This document shows, piece by piece, positions 32,915 to 44,230 of a stretch of 64,000 nucleotides of DNA. The DNA is from Fistulifera solaris (lineage: Eukaryota; Bacillariophyta; Bacillariophyceae; Naviculales; Stauroneidaceae): assembly GCA_030295235.1 (NCBI GenBank), contig AP026128.1:930001-994000 (forward strand), written 5' to 3'. Below the pieces are notes generated by a model. The model did no database searches and was not told the DNA's origin. It was given only the letters and a program-made list of their open reading frames with translations. The number at the start of each line of letters is the position of its first letter. Positions within the stretch are counted from its first letter, which is position 1. The position numbers and the translations under genes are program-made.

Positions 32915-35172
32915 ATGAAAAAGCACCGACCATTGTCGGACGTGGAGAAAACACCCCTTCTTGCTTTGCGTTTCACTGCATCCATAACAACTCGTCTGCA
33001 AGATCTTGTGGAACAGCGTCTGCATCAAGGGGGCTTTGATATACTTAATCGCGTTGTTGAGAAAAACCAAACAATACTCATGTTGACTTTCACGCAGAAA
33101 ATTTTGGAGCAGCAGGCGGAACGTTCACACGTTATGAAAAGGACAAACGATACACAAGTCATGGATGCCTTCACATGCTCAGACCGAGCGCGATTTTGTG
33201 ACTTGGATGTGCGCTATCGGGACAGATTCGGACTGTTCTCAGCGAGTGAGAGATCTATGATCGCTTTACACATGATTAACGATATCACTGTTTTACCCGA
33301 AGGTAAAACGACAACAGAGCTATCGCAGCTCCTAGAATCAAGGTATCATGCTGTCACGCATTTTCACAATCTTGTCGCTGACGAAGCCACAAGATCACAG
33401 AAAGTCCGGTTACGGAAAAATGGGGAGAAAAGTGAAAGTCTAAAGCACGTACTGCAGACGTGCAAGATTGTAGATAGTGTCATGCCGATTCATTTACCAC
33501 GTGCCGTAAAGAGCGAGATCGTTCGACAAACTTCGTGGCCCTTATATCACCTGAGTCCGCCAGTCCATTTAATTCAAAGCTACTATGGCTGTGAAGTAGC
33601 ATTTTACTTTGCATGGATGGGTTTCCTTATGAGATGGTACTTAGTACCTGGGATTCTTGGCCTTGTCGTGTTTCTCCTGCAAAGGCTCGCGGCGACACCG
33701 TTGATGAAGATGAATACATTCCGATCTACGGAGTGTTTGGGTTTATAACGTTCATTCTATACCTGCGGTTTTGGGATCGATATGAGCATCGATTAGCTTA
33801 TCAATGGGGAACATATTCGCTTTCGCCGTACGAGCGACTGAAGTTTTTTGCACTACGACCGGAATTCCGTGGCTATTTGCGATACTCTCCGATCACGGGT
33901 GAAATTGAAACGTTCTATCCAGCATTTTACAGGCGGTTGAAGTACGTGCTTGGGGCAATAATAACAGCGAGCATGCTCTTTGTGGCTTTCGTGATCATGA
34001 TTCTGTCTCTCAATTTACAAGGATACATCCGGCCTTCTGCTAATCCTCGGCGATGGAACGATGACAATCCTCATCCATTTCATTCTCCTGGTTTCGCTGT
34101 GCTAGCCGAAGAGGGTCGCTTATTTGATGCTACATCGTCTTGGCGGTCTCTGATACCTGTGGCGATCCATGTACTCGGTATCAATGTACTCAATGCTTTA
34201 TATCGAAAGGTTTCTGTTGCTTTGACGGACTGGGAAAACCACGAGACGGAACAAAACTACAAAAACTCATTGATCTTGAAACGGTTTTTGTTCGAAGCTT
34301 TCGACTGCTACGTAGCCCTCTTTTATCTCGCATTCTACGAGCGCGACGTGGAACGACTTCGAATGGAACTCGTCTCCGTATTTCAAATTGATACACTAAG
34401 GCGTCTTTGTATGGAATGCATTCTTCCGTTTGGCCTTTTTCGCTTGCGAACTCGTGGCAAGCAGCATGTTCAGACTGGTAATGACACGTCCAGCATATCG
34501 ACAACGGACGAGATATTGGAGGACTTGGAAAAAGACGAGTACGAGCAGTTTGACGATTACATGGAAATTGTCATCCAGTTCGGCTATGTGACACTATTTG
34601 CCAGTGCCTATCCCCTTGCATCCCTGGTTAGCATTGCTGCGAATTTGATTGAAATGCGGGCCGATTGCTACCGGATGGCATTTTTGTGTCAGAGGCCTCC
34701 TTCTAATAGAAGTCAAGGGATGGGAATGTGGCGCGATCTCATAGCTGCAATTGTCTGGATGAGTGCGCTCACCAATTGCTTACTCATGGGTTTCTCTTCT
34801 GATCAGCTTATGCATTACCTGCCCCAGTTTTATGAGCGCGACGAAGTATCCGGATATACCGATATGGGGCACGAGCGATCTTGGATTGTCATTTTCATAA
34901 TATTTGGTCTGGAACGGCTTCTATTGTTTGTAGGAATTACTCTGCATGCTATCATCCCTGAGGTACCAGAAGATATATCGGACCTTGTTGAACGGGATCA
35001 TTTCATTCGTATGCAACAGGACGCAGCTAGTTTGGGAAGAGATGGCCGAAAGATCCATACCGTTTCGAAAAGAATTTCAATGGAGAAATCTAAATCAAAG
35101 AGATCCTCTTCGAGCGACTCCAGGGGGAGGGACATTCGTAAAAGGTCAATTCGGAACAAAATACTCTCTTAA
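32915..35172 (+). CDS. Anoctamin/TMEM16-like membrane protein
   Basis: About 752 residues after one correction at the A run 33681-33683 (one base short). The N-terminal 200 residues are cytosolic. The channel/scramblase fold begins QSYYGCEVAFYFAWMGFLMR, an anoctamin signature. Other landmarks are FITFILYLRFWDRYEHRLAY (the F-W-R pattern), RPEFRGY, NVLNALYRKVSVALTDWENH (ALTxWENH), FEAFDCYVALFYLAFYERD, and the Ca-site helix region FDDYMEIVIQFGYVTLFASA followed by NLIEMRADCYRMAFLCQRP (E and D ligands). The tail is Ser/Lys/Arg-rich. Family members are Ca-activated chloride channels or lipid scramblases; which one applies is not decided here. Confidence 0.9.
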
Positions 35173-35523
35173 TTTTGCAGTTAGACCGTTTTGTGCTCCG
35201 TCAAAAGTATTGCTCATAGCGGATAAGAGACTAGACTACCAAGTATGAATTGGGATTTGTCATCGACATAGCACATGGGACTCGGTTCTTCGAAATTCGA
35301 TGTCATGTCGAATCACTATACGATTTAGAGTACGTTGACTCACGAACCAGCGCAATACCGGTAGCTTTATTCTGCGTGCTGGCAACTGGCAAAATGCGCC
35401 TTTTAGCACGCCGCACCTCTCGTCACAAAAAGGAATAAACAAAACCCTTTTCAATCTTATTATCCGCAAAGCAACCTTTCGTGCAAAACATTCTTATAAG
35501 GACGTCATAACACGCCTCTAAAT
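35173..35523. other. Intergenic spacer
   Basis: 351 bases between two plus-strand genes. Short open frames on both strands have no supported start or domain. No palindrome cluster is present here, unlike neighbouring spacers. Confidence 0.4.
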
Positions 35524-36703
35524 ATGGAAAATAACGACGCCGTTACGGAGATGGTCCGATGCCAGGAATGCGGGCATGTTGTTCCGGCATCAAACATTAC
35601 AATTCATCAACTGCGCGGTTGTCGTGAAGCGAGGAGACGTTCGACGGAACGAGAACCAAGTAATTTTACGACCGAAAATGTAGAGACCATGGATGTCGAT
35701 AGTGACGACGAAGATGATAGAAAAATGGAAGCGGAGGTGAGCACAGAGCAGAGTGCTGCCTCGAATCCTATCACTCGTCCCTCTATCCCCGCCACCGTCA
35801 TGCAAAACAACGCGTTTGCTTCTGTAGCTGGAAGAAACTCTGCAGATCCTATTTCTATTCCCGAGTCACCCCCGCCCCGCAATAGGGAAGTCGTTGATCT
35901 TGTGGACGGAGACGACGATGAAGTTCAGGAAATTTGGCCCTGTCCTGGATGCACTTTTCACAATTCCATGTCCAACACGATTTGCGAAATTTGTTCCGCG
36001 ATGCGTCCTGATTCGAGACGTATGCCAGAGCCGACCCGTCGTGATCGTGGGAATGGCGATTCACCGATTCGCTTAATGTCAGGTGGTGCCTTGTTAGGTT
36101 CTTTTGGTTGGCGGGGCCGCTGCCTACATGCGGGGTCGTCCTATGAGTTCTGGAATGATACAGGGGGCGCTGTCTGGCGCGGTAGGAGGTGCCTTTGCCA
36201 ATGAATTGTTTCGAAGCGATATTTTGGAAGCGCCGGATATGGCGGCTGCTCCTCGCGTCGTTCGGACGGTTCGTCGCCGGGGACCATACGGCACGACTAC
36301 GGTAACAACCTACATGTCTCATGGGGCACCAGCGACAAGACGACGACGTACAGGAGATCCTGTGATGGATCATCTGTTGCAAATGATTCTAGCGGGTAAC
36401 GCAAATAGGCAGATGAACATTGATGGCATGAACTATGAGCAGTTACTTGAAGCATTTGGGGATGGCACGGAGAATCGTGGAGCGGATGAAGGTGACATTC
36501 GGTCTTTGCCCGTGTCGACTGTTACGGATACATCGACGATTCCCAACGACCACTCAGATTGCATGATCTGCTTAGAAACTTTTAAGGTTGGCGATGAGAG
36601 GAAAACATTACCCTGTTTGCACGGATTTCATAGCGCTTGTGTCGATAAGTGGTTGCGGACGAGCGCCAGTTGTCCGGTTTGCAAGTACTCGATTCGATCA
36701 TAA
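35524..36703 (+). CDS. RING-H2 E3 ligase-like protein with RanBP2-type zinc finger
   Basis: About 392 residues after removing one base from the T run 36102-36105. The N-terminal RCQECGHVVPASNITIHQLR ending GC is a C2HC/TRAF-like finger. Then comes an acidic stretch with VDLVDGDDDEVQEIWP, and a RanBP2 finger CPGCTFHNSMSNTICEICSA. A Gly/Ala-rich segment at the corrected junction (GGALLG, VGGAAAYMRG, GALSGAVGGAFANEL) may enter a membrane. The C-terminus is a RING-H2: CMICLETFKVGDERKTLPCL then HGFHSACVDKWLR and CPVCKYS. The RanBP2 finger suggests ubiquitin or RNA binding; VDLVDGDDDEV looks like a SUMO-interaction motif. Substrates are unknown. Confidence 0.85.
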
Positions 36704-36766
36704 ATGATAACGACAATTTATTGCTAACAATTGATGCGCAAACCGACGTAGGTATAGTTATTTTTT

Positions 36767-36840
36767 ATACGGAGTAGATACAAAGCGGATTTTGGAAAAA
36801 GGCAACCGTTTTCAGAATTTCTGGATTATACTACTCCGTA
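36767..36840. repeat. Short element with TACGGAGTA/TACTCCGTA ends
   Basis: ATACGGAGTA at 36767 is answered by TACTCCGTA ending at 36840. The 74-base interval also contains the first TTCAGAATTTCTGGA unit of cluster 3. MITE-like, with no clear target duplication. Confidence 0.5.
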
Positions 36841-37033
36841 CATTCTTTTCAGAATTTTCTAGAAACACATAATACACCGTTTCCAGCATTTCTGTAAATA
36901 ACATAGAATGTTTGTAGTATGATAAACGCACCTTCTCCAGAATTTCTGGAACGTATTTAGGATTTCCAGAATTTCTGGAATGAATCTAACAGATTTTCTG
37001 TATGATCAATGCACTACTTCCAGAATTTCTGGA
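36811..37033. repeat. Palindromic satellite, TTCCAGAATTTCTGGAA type (cluster 3)
   Basis: About six units with arms TCCAGAA and TTCTGGA around one base, plus shorter TTCCAGCATTTCTG variants; one spacer holds AGATTTTCTGTATGATC, as in cluster 1. It lies between the RING gene stop and the SKI2 start, both plus strand. Confidence 0.88.
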
Positions 37034-37207
37034 ACCATGCTCAAAGGAAAAGTGTCGATCGTTTTGACGTTTGACGGCAATAATTTTTTTTAAAAAAATA
37101 AAAAAATAATGCGCGCGTCCATCCCTGCCACCATTACGATAAACCTAGATCAAGAGAGGCAATTACCGAGTTTTATATCAACATCATATCATTATTGAAT
37201 TACGTTT

Positions 37208-40200
37208 ATGTCACAGCTAACGTTTGAAAGGCTACAAGAGGTTCTACTTCGAAAAAAGCAGCAGGAAGAGGAGCGAGCTTCCGATCAAGGACCAGAAGGA
37301 AACCCTCCCCTGGATTTTGATTCCCTCTGGAAAAACCCAGCTTTGTTTCAACAAACGACCCACGTCGATGCCACGCTCTATAAATGTCCTGTCTCGACTC
37401 CTCTATGGACGATTATTCCCTGGAAATCCATTCCACTTCCAGTGCAACAGCAATTGCTGCATCTAAAACCTGAATCAGAAGATACCGTCATTGCGGTGCC
37501 CAGCCGCTACCTTTCGAACAGTGAAAATGCGACGATCACCGCGAACTTGACGAGTAAGCTGACAGAGTACACTCGTGGTCTAGCTGGAAGAGCGCGACCC
37601 TTTCTTCCCGGTGGGATGGATTCTGACAAAGCGAACAAATCACGGGCCGTCGATTCCGACGAGGAACAAGCTGCTTTACAGAAGTCAATTCGCGTTCTTC
37701 AGCAATCGACCAAGCAAAGCTGGAAAGAAGGGATTCTTCTCACGGCGCCGCGCAATGTTGATTTCAAAGTGGGGTTGACGTGGAACGATATCTATGGAGA
37801 TGATGAAGATAGTGATGACGACGAGGCTGTGGGTGACGAGACGAAACAAACTACTCCAGAGCGTTATGCAGAGAAAAAGGACCCGGTTGCGTTTCATACA
37901 CAATCTTTACAAGCTCCAACACTTTTCTCGGCTGGCTTCCTGGACGGAATTGTCGATGATGACTCTTTGTTCAACGACAGCACTAGTAGTGATGAGGATG
38001 ATGAAGAGGAAGAAGAGGATGACCAACGAAAGGACGTGTCACCAACAGAGTCGAAGGATAACAAAGCCGAAGATTCTTACAGTTTGAAGCTACCAGTATT
38101 GAAAGACAAAGGTGATGGAGTTACAATGGAAGTCACTTCAGCCACAATCGAACAAAACGTTGATGACCTTCTATTGGAATTGACCGATGAACCAGTCCCT
38201 TCGCATAATAAACGAAAGGAGATTAATCCGCTAGAGCTGGCGGAGAGGCAGGCTGCTTTGCGCACCAATACAACGCGAAAGTCTTGGGCTACCACTGAAT
38301 TGTTAGATATTCCAGACTGGGATACTTACCTGCCGCAGCCGGCTCTCAAGTATCCATTTGTGTTGGACACTTTTCAACAACAAGCAATTGCACGCTTGGA
38401 ACGAAATGAGGCGGTCTTTGTGGCTGCTCATACTAGTGCGGGAAAAACGGTTGTTGCGGAATATGCTGTAGCCCTTGCCATGCAGCGTGCGACGAGGTGT
38501 GTGTATACTTCGCCCATTAAGGCGTTGAGTAATCAAAAATTTCGAGATTTCGCGCAGAAGTTTGGCGCGGAACGGGTGGGTTTGGTGACTGGTGATCTAC
38601 AAGTCAACGGTACGAACAATGAATGCCTTGCGTTTTGAATCATGCTGCACATCGTCTTACCTTTCTTTTTTCCGCGACAGTCGACGATTCGACTGTGTTG
38701 ATCATGACCACGGAGATATTGCGGAGTATGCTCTATCGGGGTGCAGACCTCATTCGCGACATTGAATTTGTCGTCTTCGATGAGGTCCACTATGTTAATG
38801 ACAGTGAGCGTGGAGTTGTTTGGGAAGAAGTGATAATCATGTTGCCTGCTCAAGTAAATCTGATTTTTTTGAGTGCAACAACACCCAATACCTTTGAATT
38901 TAGTGACTGGATTGGTCGCACCAAAAGACGTATGGTTCATGTTGTCAAAACGGACTATCGTCCCGTTCCATTGTCGCACTTTTTATGGGCTGGAAACAAA
39001 TTACATTTGATTTTGCACGGAAAAGGTGGTTTCCTCGATGGTGGATACTCGGACGCAGCAAACTCTCTGCAGCCCAAGAAATTGAAAGCAGATGGCAAGG
39101 TAAAGCCACAAGCGCCAAAAACGGGATCCAAGCTCATGGCTTGGCAAGCCCAAGGGACAAAGCAGCATTGGATTTCGTTGATTCGTTTTCTTGATCGAGA
39201 GTTATTAACTCCTACCGTCATATTTTCGTTCTCGAAAAGAAATGCGAAGAAATTGCTGATATGTTGCGATCGTTAGATTTAAATACTGAAGCCGAACGAG
39301 GCTCTGTCCAGGGATTTACGTTGCAAGCTATTGCACGTCTTAGCAGCGCCGACGCTAAGCTTCCGCAGGTGCTTGCGATTAGCGAGATGGCTACAAGAGG
39401 AATCGGTGTTCATCATGGAGGACTTCTGCCAATTTTGAAAGAGTACGTTTTATCTTGGAGAAAGCACATGTTAGCGAAACAATGTCGGTTCTCACTCATC
39501 TCTTTGTCGACACAGGTTGGTGGAAATATTGTTTTCAAGAAATCTTATTAAAGTTCTACTGGCGACAGAAACTTTTGCTATGGGTGTAAACATGCCAGCT
39601 AAGAGTGTGGTTTTTAACAGGTAAGGATTAGAGGAAGAAGGATGTGATTATTGATAAACCTCATGCTTACTCAATGTTATTCACGGTTTTAAAAGCGTAC
39701 GGAAACACGATGGCACGCAATTTCGTCAGCTAGAGCCCGGTGAATACACGCAAATGGCAGGGCGAGCTGGTCGACGTGGACTGGACGAGATCGGCACCGT
39801 TATTATCTGTTGCTTTGGTGAGACGCCTCCTCCACAACCCGTGCTTCGCTCTATGCTGACGGGAAAATCGACGCTACTCAAAAGCCAATTTCGATTGACC
39901 TACAACATGATTTTGAACTTGCTTCGTGTAGAAGATATGAGTGTAGAATCGATGATCAAACGTTCTTTTCCGAATTTGCCACACAACGCGCGCTGACAAC
40001 GAAAGAATATCCTCAGCTCTTGGAACGAGGCACTAAAGCACTAGCCAAGCTTGAATCACAGCTGAGTGCGGAATTGAGATTGGGCGCTGAAGATATCGAA
40101 GATTACTTTTCGGTGTGCAGAACTGTTTTAAGTACCAGCAAGGAAGTATTGACTTTCCTGTTTGAGTCGGACCCTGGATCATTTGATGAGCTATTACAAC

Positions 40201-41557
40201 CCGGTCGCATCATTCTCGTGTCAGCTGCTCGTCAATATGATGCAGTGCGAGCACCGGCGGTGGTCTTGAAATTACCCACGAAAGCAAATGCGACATCGCT
40301 CACTGGTGCGAAAACGAACTCGACAAGCCTTGTTTGCTTGATTCTTTTGCCTTCCAGTTACGTTGAATCACATGAACAGGATGAGGGCGGGAAGATAGCC
40401 CCCGCACATATCGGTTATATTGGTCCCCACAAACAACGCTACTATTCGATTCAAGAACTCGATTTGGGACAAATCCTGGCCATATCTACGACCAAATCCA
40501 AAGTGGATGCTAAATTATTATACAAAGAAGACTCATCGACGGTCTCGCGTCCATTTCCCAATGACAACTTCTTTTCCTCAATGACACGTAGCGATCCGTT
40601 TTCGGGAATGAAAGCCTTGGGAAGGAATACTTGGGGAGCTGTCAAAGTAACAAAGGAAGATGAAATGATGGATCAGGTAATCAATCATCTACTGGCTGCG
40701 GAAGATGCGGAGTCAGGTCCATCGGGCGTCCCTACCATCGACTTACAATCATTCGTCAAACGAGGAAATGACGTTATTTATTATCGTGAAGCTTGCGATC
40801 GGATTCGTGATTTGCATGCAATGATGCGGACATTCCAGTCTCACCGACATCCTACTCTTGAAAAGTGGTACAAAGAGATTGAGCGCCGCGAGACACTCCG
40901 TGAGAGAGTTCAACTACTAGAACACACCTTGTCGAACGAGTCGCTATCTCTCTTTCCCGATTTTATGCAACGCAAAGCAGTACTTCGCGAGCTTGGGTAT
41001 ATCAGTGAAAACGAGACGGTGACGGTAAAGGGCGCGTCGCTTGCGAAGTGAACACCTGTGAAGAACTTATTGTTTCGGAAATGATTTTTGACGGTGTTTT
41101 GAATAATATGGCACCGGAAGAAATTGTTGCGTGTCTGAGTGCTCTGGTATTTCAAGAAAAGAAAGACGAAGATTACAGTGACAATACGGCATTACCGGCC
41201 CGTTTGATAGAATGTTGCGAAAAAATGAAAGAAATTGCTGTACAGTTAGGTCAAGTCCAAAAGGAGAATGGACTTGCCATTGACCCAGCGGACTATTGCG
41301 ACCGTGTCTTGAAATTTGGTCTGGTGCACGTCGTCTACGAATGGGCCTGCGGTGTTTCCTTTGCCAGTATCTGCATGCTGACGGAAGTGCAAGAAGGTAG
41401 CATTGTTCGAGCGATGACCCGACTGGATGAACTGTGCCGTGAAGTGCGCAATTGTGCGCGTGTGATTGGCAATCCCACGCTGTACCGTAAAATGGAAGCA
41501 GCGGGTGAAACAATCAAGCGTGATATTGTCTTCGCATCTAGTTTGTACGTAAGCTAA
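37208..41557 (+). CDS. SKI2: SKI2 (SKIV2L) superfamily 2 RNA helicase of the cytoplasmic exosome
   Basis: Four exons (37208-38609, 38681-39442, 39516-39620, 39696-41557) with introns of 71-75 bases and GTAC/GTAAG donors. Three single-base gaps (about 39240, 39966-39969, 41033) must be bridged, giving about 1377 residues. Motif I is [15 protein letters not shown], Ia [37 protein letters not shown], and [14 protein letters not shown]. The [20 protein letters not shown] text matches Ski2 rather than Mtr4. A long acidic N-terminus precedes the helicase, and the C-terminal DSHCT-type domain ends FASSLYVS. Ski2 unwinds and threads mRNA into the exosome with Ski3 and Ski8. Confidence 0.95.
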
Positions 41558-41596
41558 GCGCAATTGAGTACAATACTTTTTCTAAATCTGTGATTC

Positions 41597-42530
41597 TTAT
41601 TCTTGGTTCTTGAGTTGTAATAGACCGGTCCGTGGATTTCGCACAAATCTTGAAGGTCTCAATAAAGTTTGCAACAAATTATCACTAGGACGACGGATCA
41701 TATCAAAGTACCGATGCAACATGTCGTGCATGACAGCCACTGGTATGTACCTTCCCTTTTCTAACAATCGCTTGATATTGCGTGTCATGAGTTCTTCCAT
41801 ACAAAACTGCCAGTCATCGGGATGGTATTCGATGCGCGTCGGATTGACGAGACAGATTTGTGTCGTCGCATCAAACACGACAAAATGCACCGGTCGCTTT
41901 TGCACATGGGCCATTTCCAACGCCCGCGAGTAATCGGAATCAATTCTTAAGTTGGTATTACCCCACGCCACAGGTTGTGTCGTTGGCACAGATTTGAGTG
42001 CCTGGTACGCCCGTTCAATGGCGCCGGTTCTTGTGAAGAGAGCATCGACACAAAACAAATCCACCGTCGAAGGGAACGACGAACGTGAATGACGCTGTAC
42101 ATCAGCCACTGCCGAAGCAATAACGGCTGCTAGTGGTACTTTGTTGTCTTGATAATTATTTCTTCGTTGCTGTCGTCGCTGTTGTTCTCTCGCAAATTGT
42201 TGTTCCAGTTCGAATTGCAATCGTTGGGCATTCATCTTGCCCGACAAACATGCACACACGGTCCGCAATTCCGCTTGCTCCGGACTGCACAGTCGTTCTC
42301 GAATCGTTTTTCCTACAAGAGTTTGATTGAGTAGTTGCTCTTTGTCGATCACATGATCGAGGGCGAAATACATCCAAGGCAATGGATGATAGACAGCCGG
42401 TTGATCGTCAATAGCAATGTCAAGAATCTGTTGTTCGCGCAACCAGGTCGTTTTTCCCGAACAAGGCGGTCCGACTGTAATATACAAGGGACTTGATGTA
42501 GATGAATCAGTAGATGTAGAAGTGACCATG
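41597..42530 (-). CDS. P-loop ATPase, polynucleotide-kinase-like, unknown
   Basis: 310 residues from the ATG at 42530; in-frame ATGs at 42556 and 42562 would add a few residues. The Walker A motif is PLYITVGPPCSGKTTWLREQ, a compact kinase form. LDIAIDDQPAVYHPLP follows, and DLFCVDALFT may be the Walker B region. A Gln/Arg-rich insert (EQQFAREQQRRQQRRNN) sits in the middle. Later RPVHFVVFDATTQICLVNPT and GRYIPVAVMHDMLHRYFDMI fit the lid and C-terminal helices of zeta-toxin/AAA_33-like small-molecule or nucleic-acid kinases. No partner gene is indicated. It converges on SKI2, 39 bases apart. Confidence 0.65.
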
Positions 42531-42702
42531 AGAAGGAAATAATTGTGTAGATTCATTAGCATGCAATGTTGTGAGACGATGCGTGTGTTGTGTGTTGTCG
42601 GATTCTTGCACAGCTTTTTGCATTTTTTTTGCAATGATTTCTGATCGAAACGCAGGCCAGACCACACTATAGCCTCAAGTACTAAGTGCAGGTTCCACTT
42701 TT

Positions 42703-42723
42703 CACGACTACATTTCAGTCATG
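42703..42723. repeat. Dispersed inverted repeat, copy 7
   Basis: CACGACTA, loop CATTT, CAGTCATG. The reverse-orientation flank (ccacactatagcctc, then cactt) lies upstream at 42662. Confidence 0.75.
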
Positions 42724-42900
42724 AATTAGATGTTTGATACAATATAGTCCATGCTTTCGCATGCTTTACTACCGGTAGTCTATTTTCAAGCCGCAAATCG
42801 ATCCTTCATTATCTTCATAAGAAGAAGTGGATGCATTCCGACTATTTAGTTTTAGCTTTCAGTTGTGTAAAATTGAATGCACTGGCGACATCAACAAAAA

Positions 42901-43023
42901 ATACGGAGTATTATAGTACAAGGACGCCTTAACTCTAAACCTTAACTTCGAAGACTCGCCTTCGCAACGCGTCACCATTACTTTTGAAAATCAAAATCCA
43001 TTTCCTATTAGTCTACTCCGTAT
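42901..43023. repeat. Short element with ATACGGAGTA/TACTCCGTAT ends
   Basis: Perfect ten-base terminal inverted repeats enclose 123 bases. The right end is 19 bases before the start codon at 43043, so the element forms the proximal promoter or leader of the next gene. Confidence 0.55.
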
Positions 43024-43042
43024 AACATAACTTGTTAACATC

Positions 43043-43972
43043 ATGATTCAAAATTCTTCTCATTTAGTTTACGCTGGGATTGCAACTATTTTTCTTGCCA
43101 TCGTCGCTGTCGTTGCGTTTCTGTTTCGAAACAGCAAGCAAACAAGCCGACCAGCATTGAGTCCCCCTTTGTCAAGGATATCCCAACCAAAACAGCCCGT
43201 CCCTTTTTCCGCTTCTTCCGTTCATTCGAAATCAGATATTTCAATAACACACAAACAAAACAATCCTTGGCAAGAACGACTGGAGCGGGGCGTCACAAGC
43301 TCAAAGACCAGCACGGCAGTGAAACGAACCAACACTCATGCGTCGTCCAGCGAGGAGAAACCTTTTCAATCGAGTTATTATTACGCACACAACAATCCTT
43401 CCGCGAAAGGAGGGTACAAAGATGGTTTAAGGATGGAAGATTATACAATGAATCAACCGCGGTTGCTCAGTCGGAATGGTTCGCGCGTCAGCAGTAGTAA
43501 TGAGGACTTTCAGCAAAACGAAACAGCCCCATCTTCGATCGAATCTTCCTCAACACAAAACAATCCACGTGTTCTTCCCAAATTGACGCCTACAAAGTAC
43601 ATTTCACGTTATTTATGGGATGATCCTGGAAAACCAAATGGCGTTGCCTCGATTCGGATTGAACAATTACCCGACAAGAATGGGTCCATGGTGGCGTGGA
43701 AGGATTGGCTCGAACAACAAAACTCAACTACGACGACAGCCAACAACCCGCAAATCGACACTCTGCTATCGTCCGACTCCACATCATTGCGTGTCATTAT
43801 CCACGGCCAGGATGGTTGCCTTTACGAATTGAAATTAGATCCCTTGTTTGAAAAAGTCAAAACGGTCACAACGAAAGTCTCGACCAAGCGATTGATTATT
43901 CACTTGCACAAACATGAAAACAAAGGAAAGGTGTGGCCGCACCCGTATCAATCCAAGACGAAAATAAATTGA
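43043..43972 (+). CDS. Membrane-anchored CS/p23-like domain protein
   Basis: 309 residues, intact. One N-terminal membrane helix (LVYAGIATIFLAIVAVVAFL) is followed by a long disordered Ser/Asn-rich region (about 30-185). The C-terminal part reads YISRYLWDDPGKPNGVASIR, then LRVIIHGQDGCLYELKLDPL and KRLIIHLHKHENKGKVWPHP. The YxWdd opening, paired beta strands and L-x-K-..-W end are those of CS domains, which bind Hsp90 or other partners. The assignment is by pattern and moderate. The orientation at a membrane implies an anchored co-chaperone or adaptor. Confidence 0.6.
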   Translation: MIQNSSHLVYAGIATIFLAIVAVVAFLFRNSKQTSRPALSPPLSRISQPKQPVPFSASSVHSKSDISITHKQNNPWQERLERGVTSSKTSTAVKRTNTHASSSEEKPFQSSYYYAHNNPSAKGGYKDGLRMEDYTMNQPRLLSRNGSRVSSSNEDFQQNETAPSSIESSSTQNNPRVLPKLTPTKYISRYLWDDPGKPNGVASIRIEQLPDKNGSMVAWKDWLEQQNSTTTTANNPQIDTLLSSDSTSLRVIIHGQDGCLYELKLDPLFEKVKTVTTKVSTKRLIIHLHKHENKGKVWPHPYQSKTKIN

Positions 43973-44230
43973 TTGGTTTGTTAGTCTTGGCTATGTGCTA
44001 AAGAAAGTCAGAAGAAGGGCGGTCGATTATCAATTATGTTTTGTCAGGATATGGCGGTCCACTTTCGATCGCGGTTCAGCATGACAAGACCAAAAGTATA
44101 ATAGCGGCTTTATCTCACCAAAAGAATGTTTGCTTGTAAATGCACTTAGGAGCTTAAACGAAAGGTTATTTCGATAGAACAGAAAGAGATACATACACTG
44201 AAGGCAAGTAAGAACATCAATAAAAATATA
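43973..44230. other. Convergent intergenic spacer
   Basis: AT-rich 3' flank shared by the CS-like gene and the WGDGW protein gene. No feature is recognised. Confidence 0.4.

Noticed and set aside
25725-37033. Heat-shock elements in the CCAGAAATTCTGG palindromes
   Set aside because: Standard elements need two bases between GAA and TTC (nGAAnnTTCn); here there is one.
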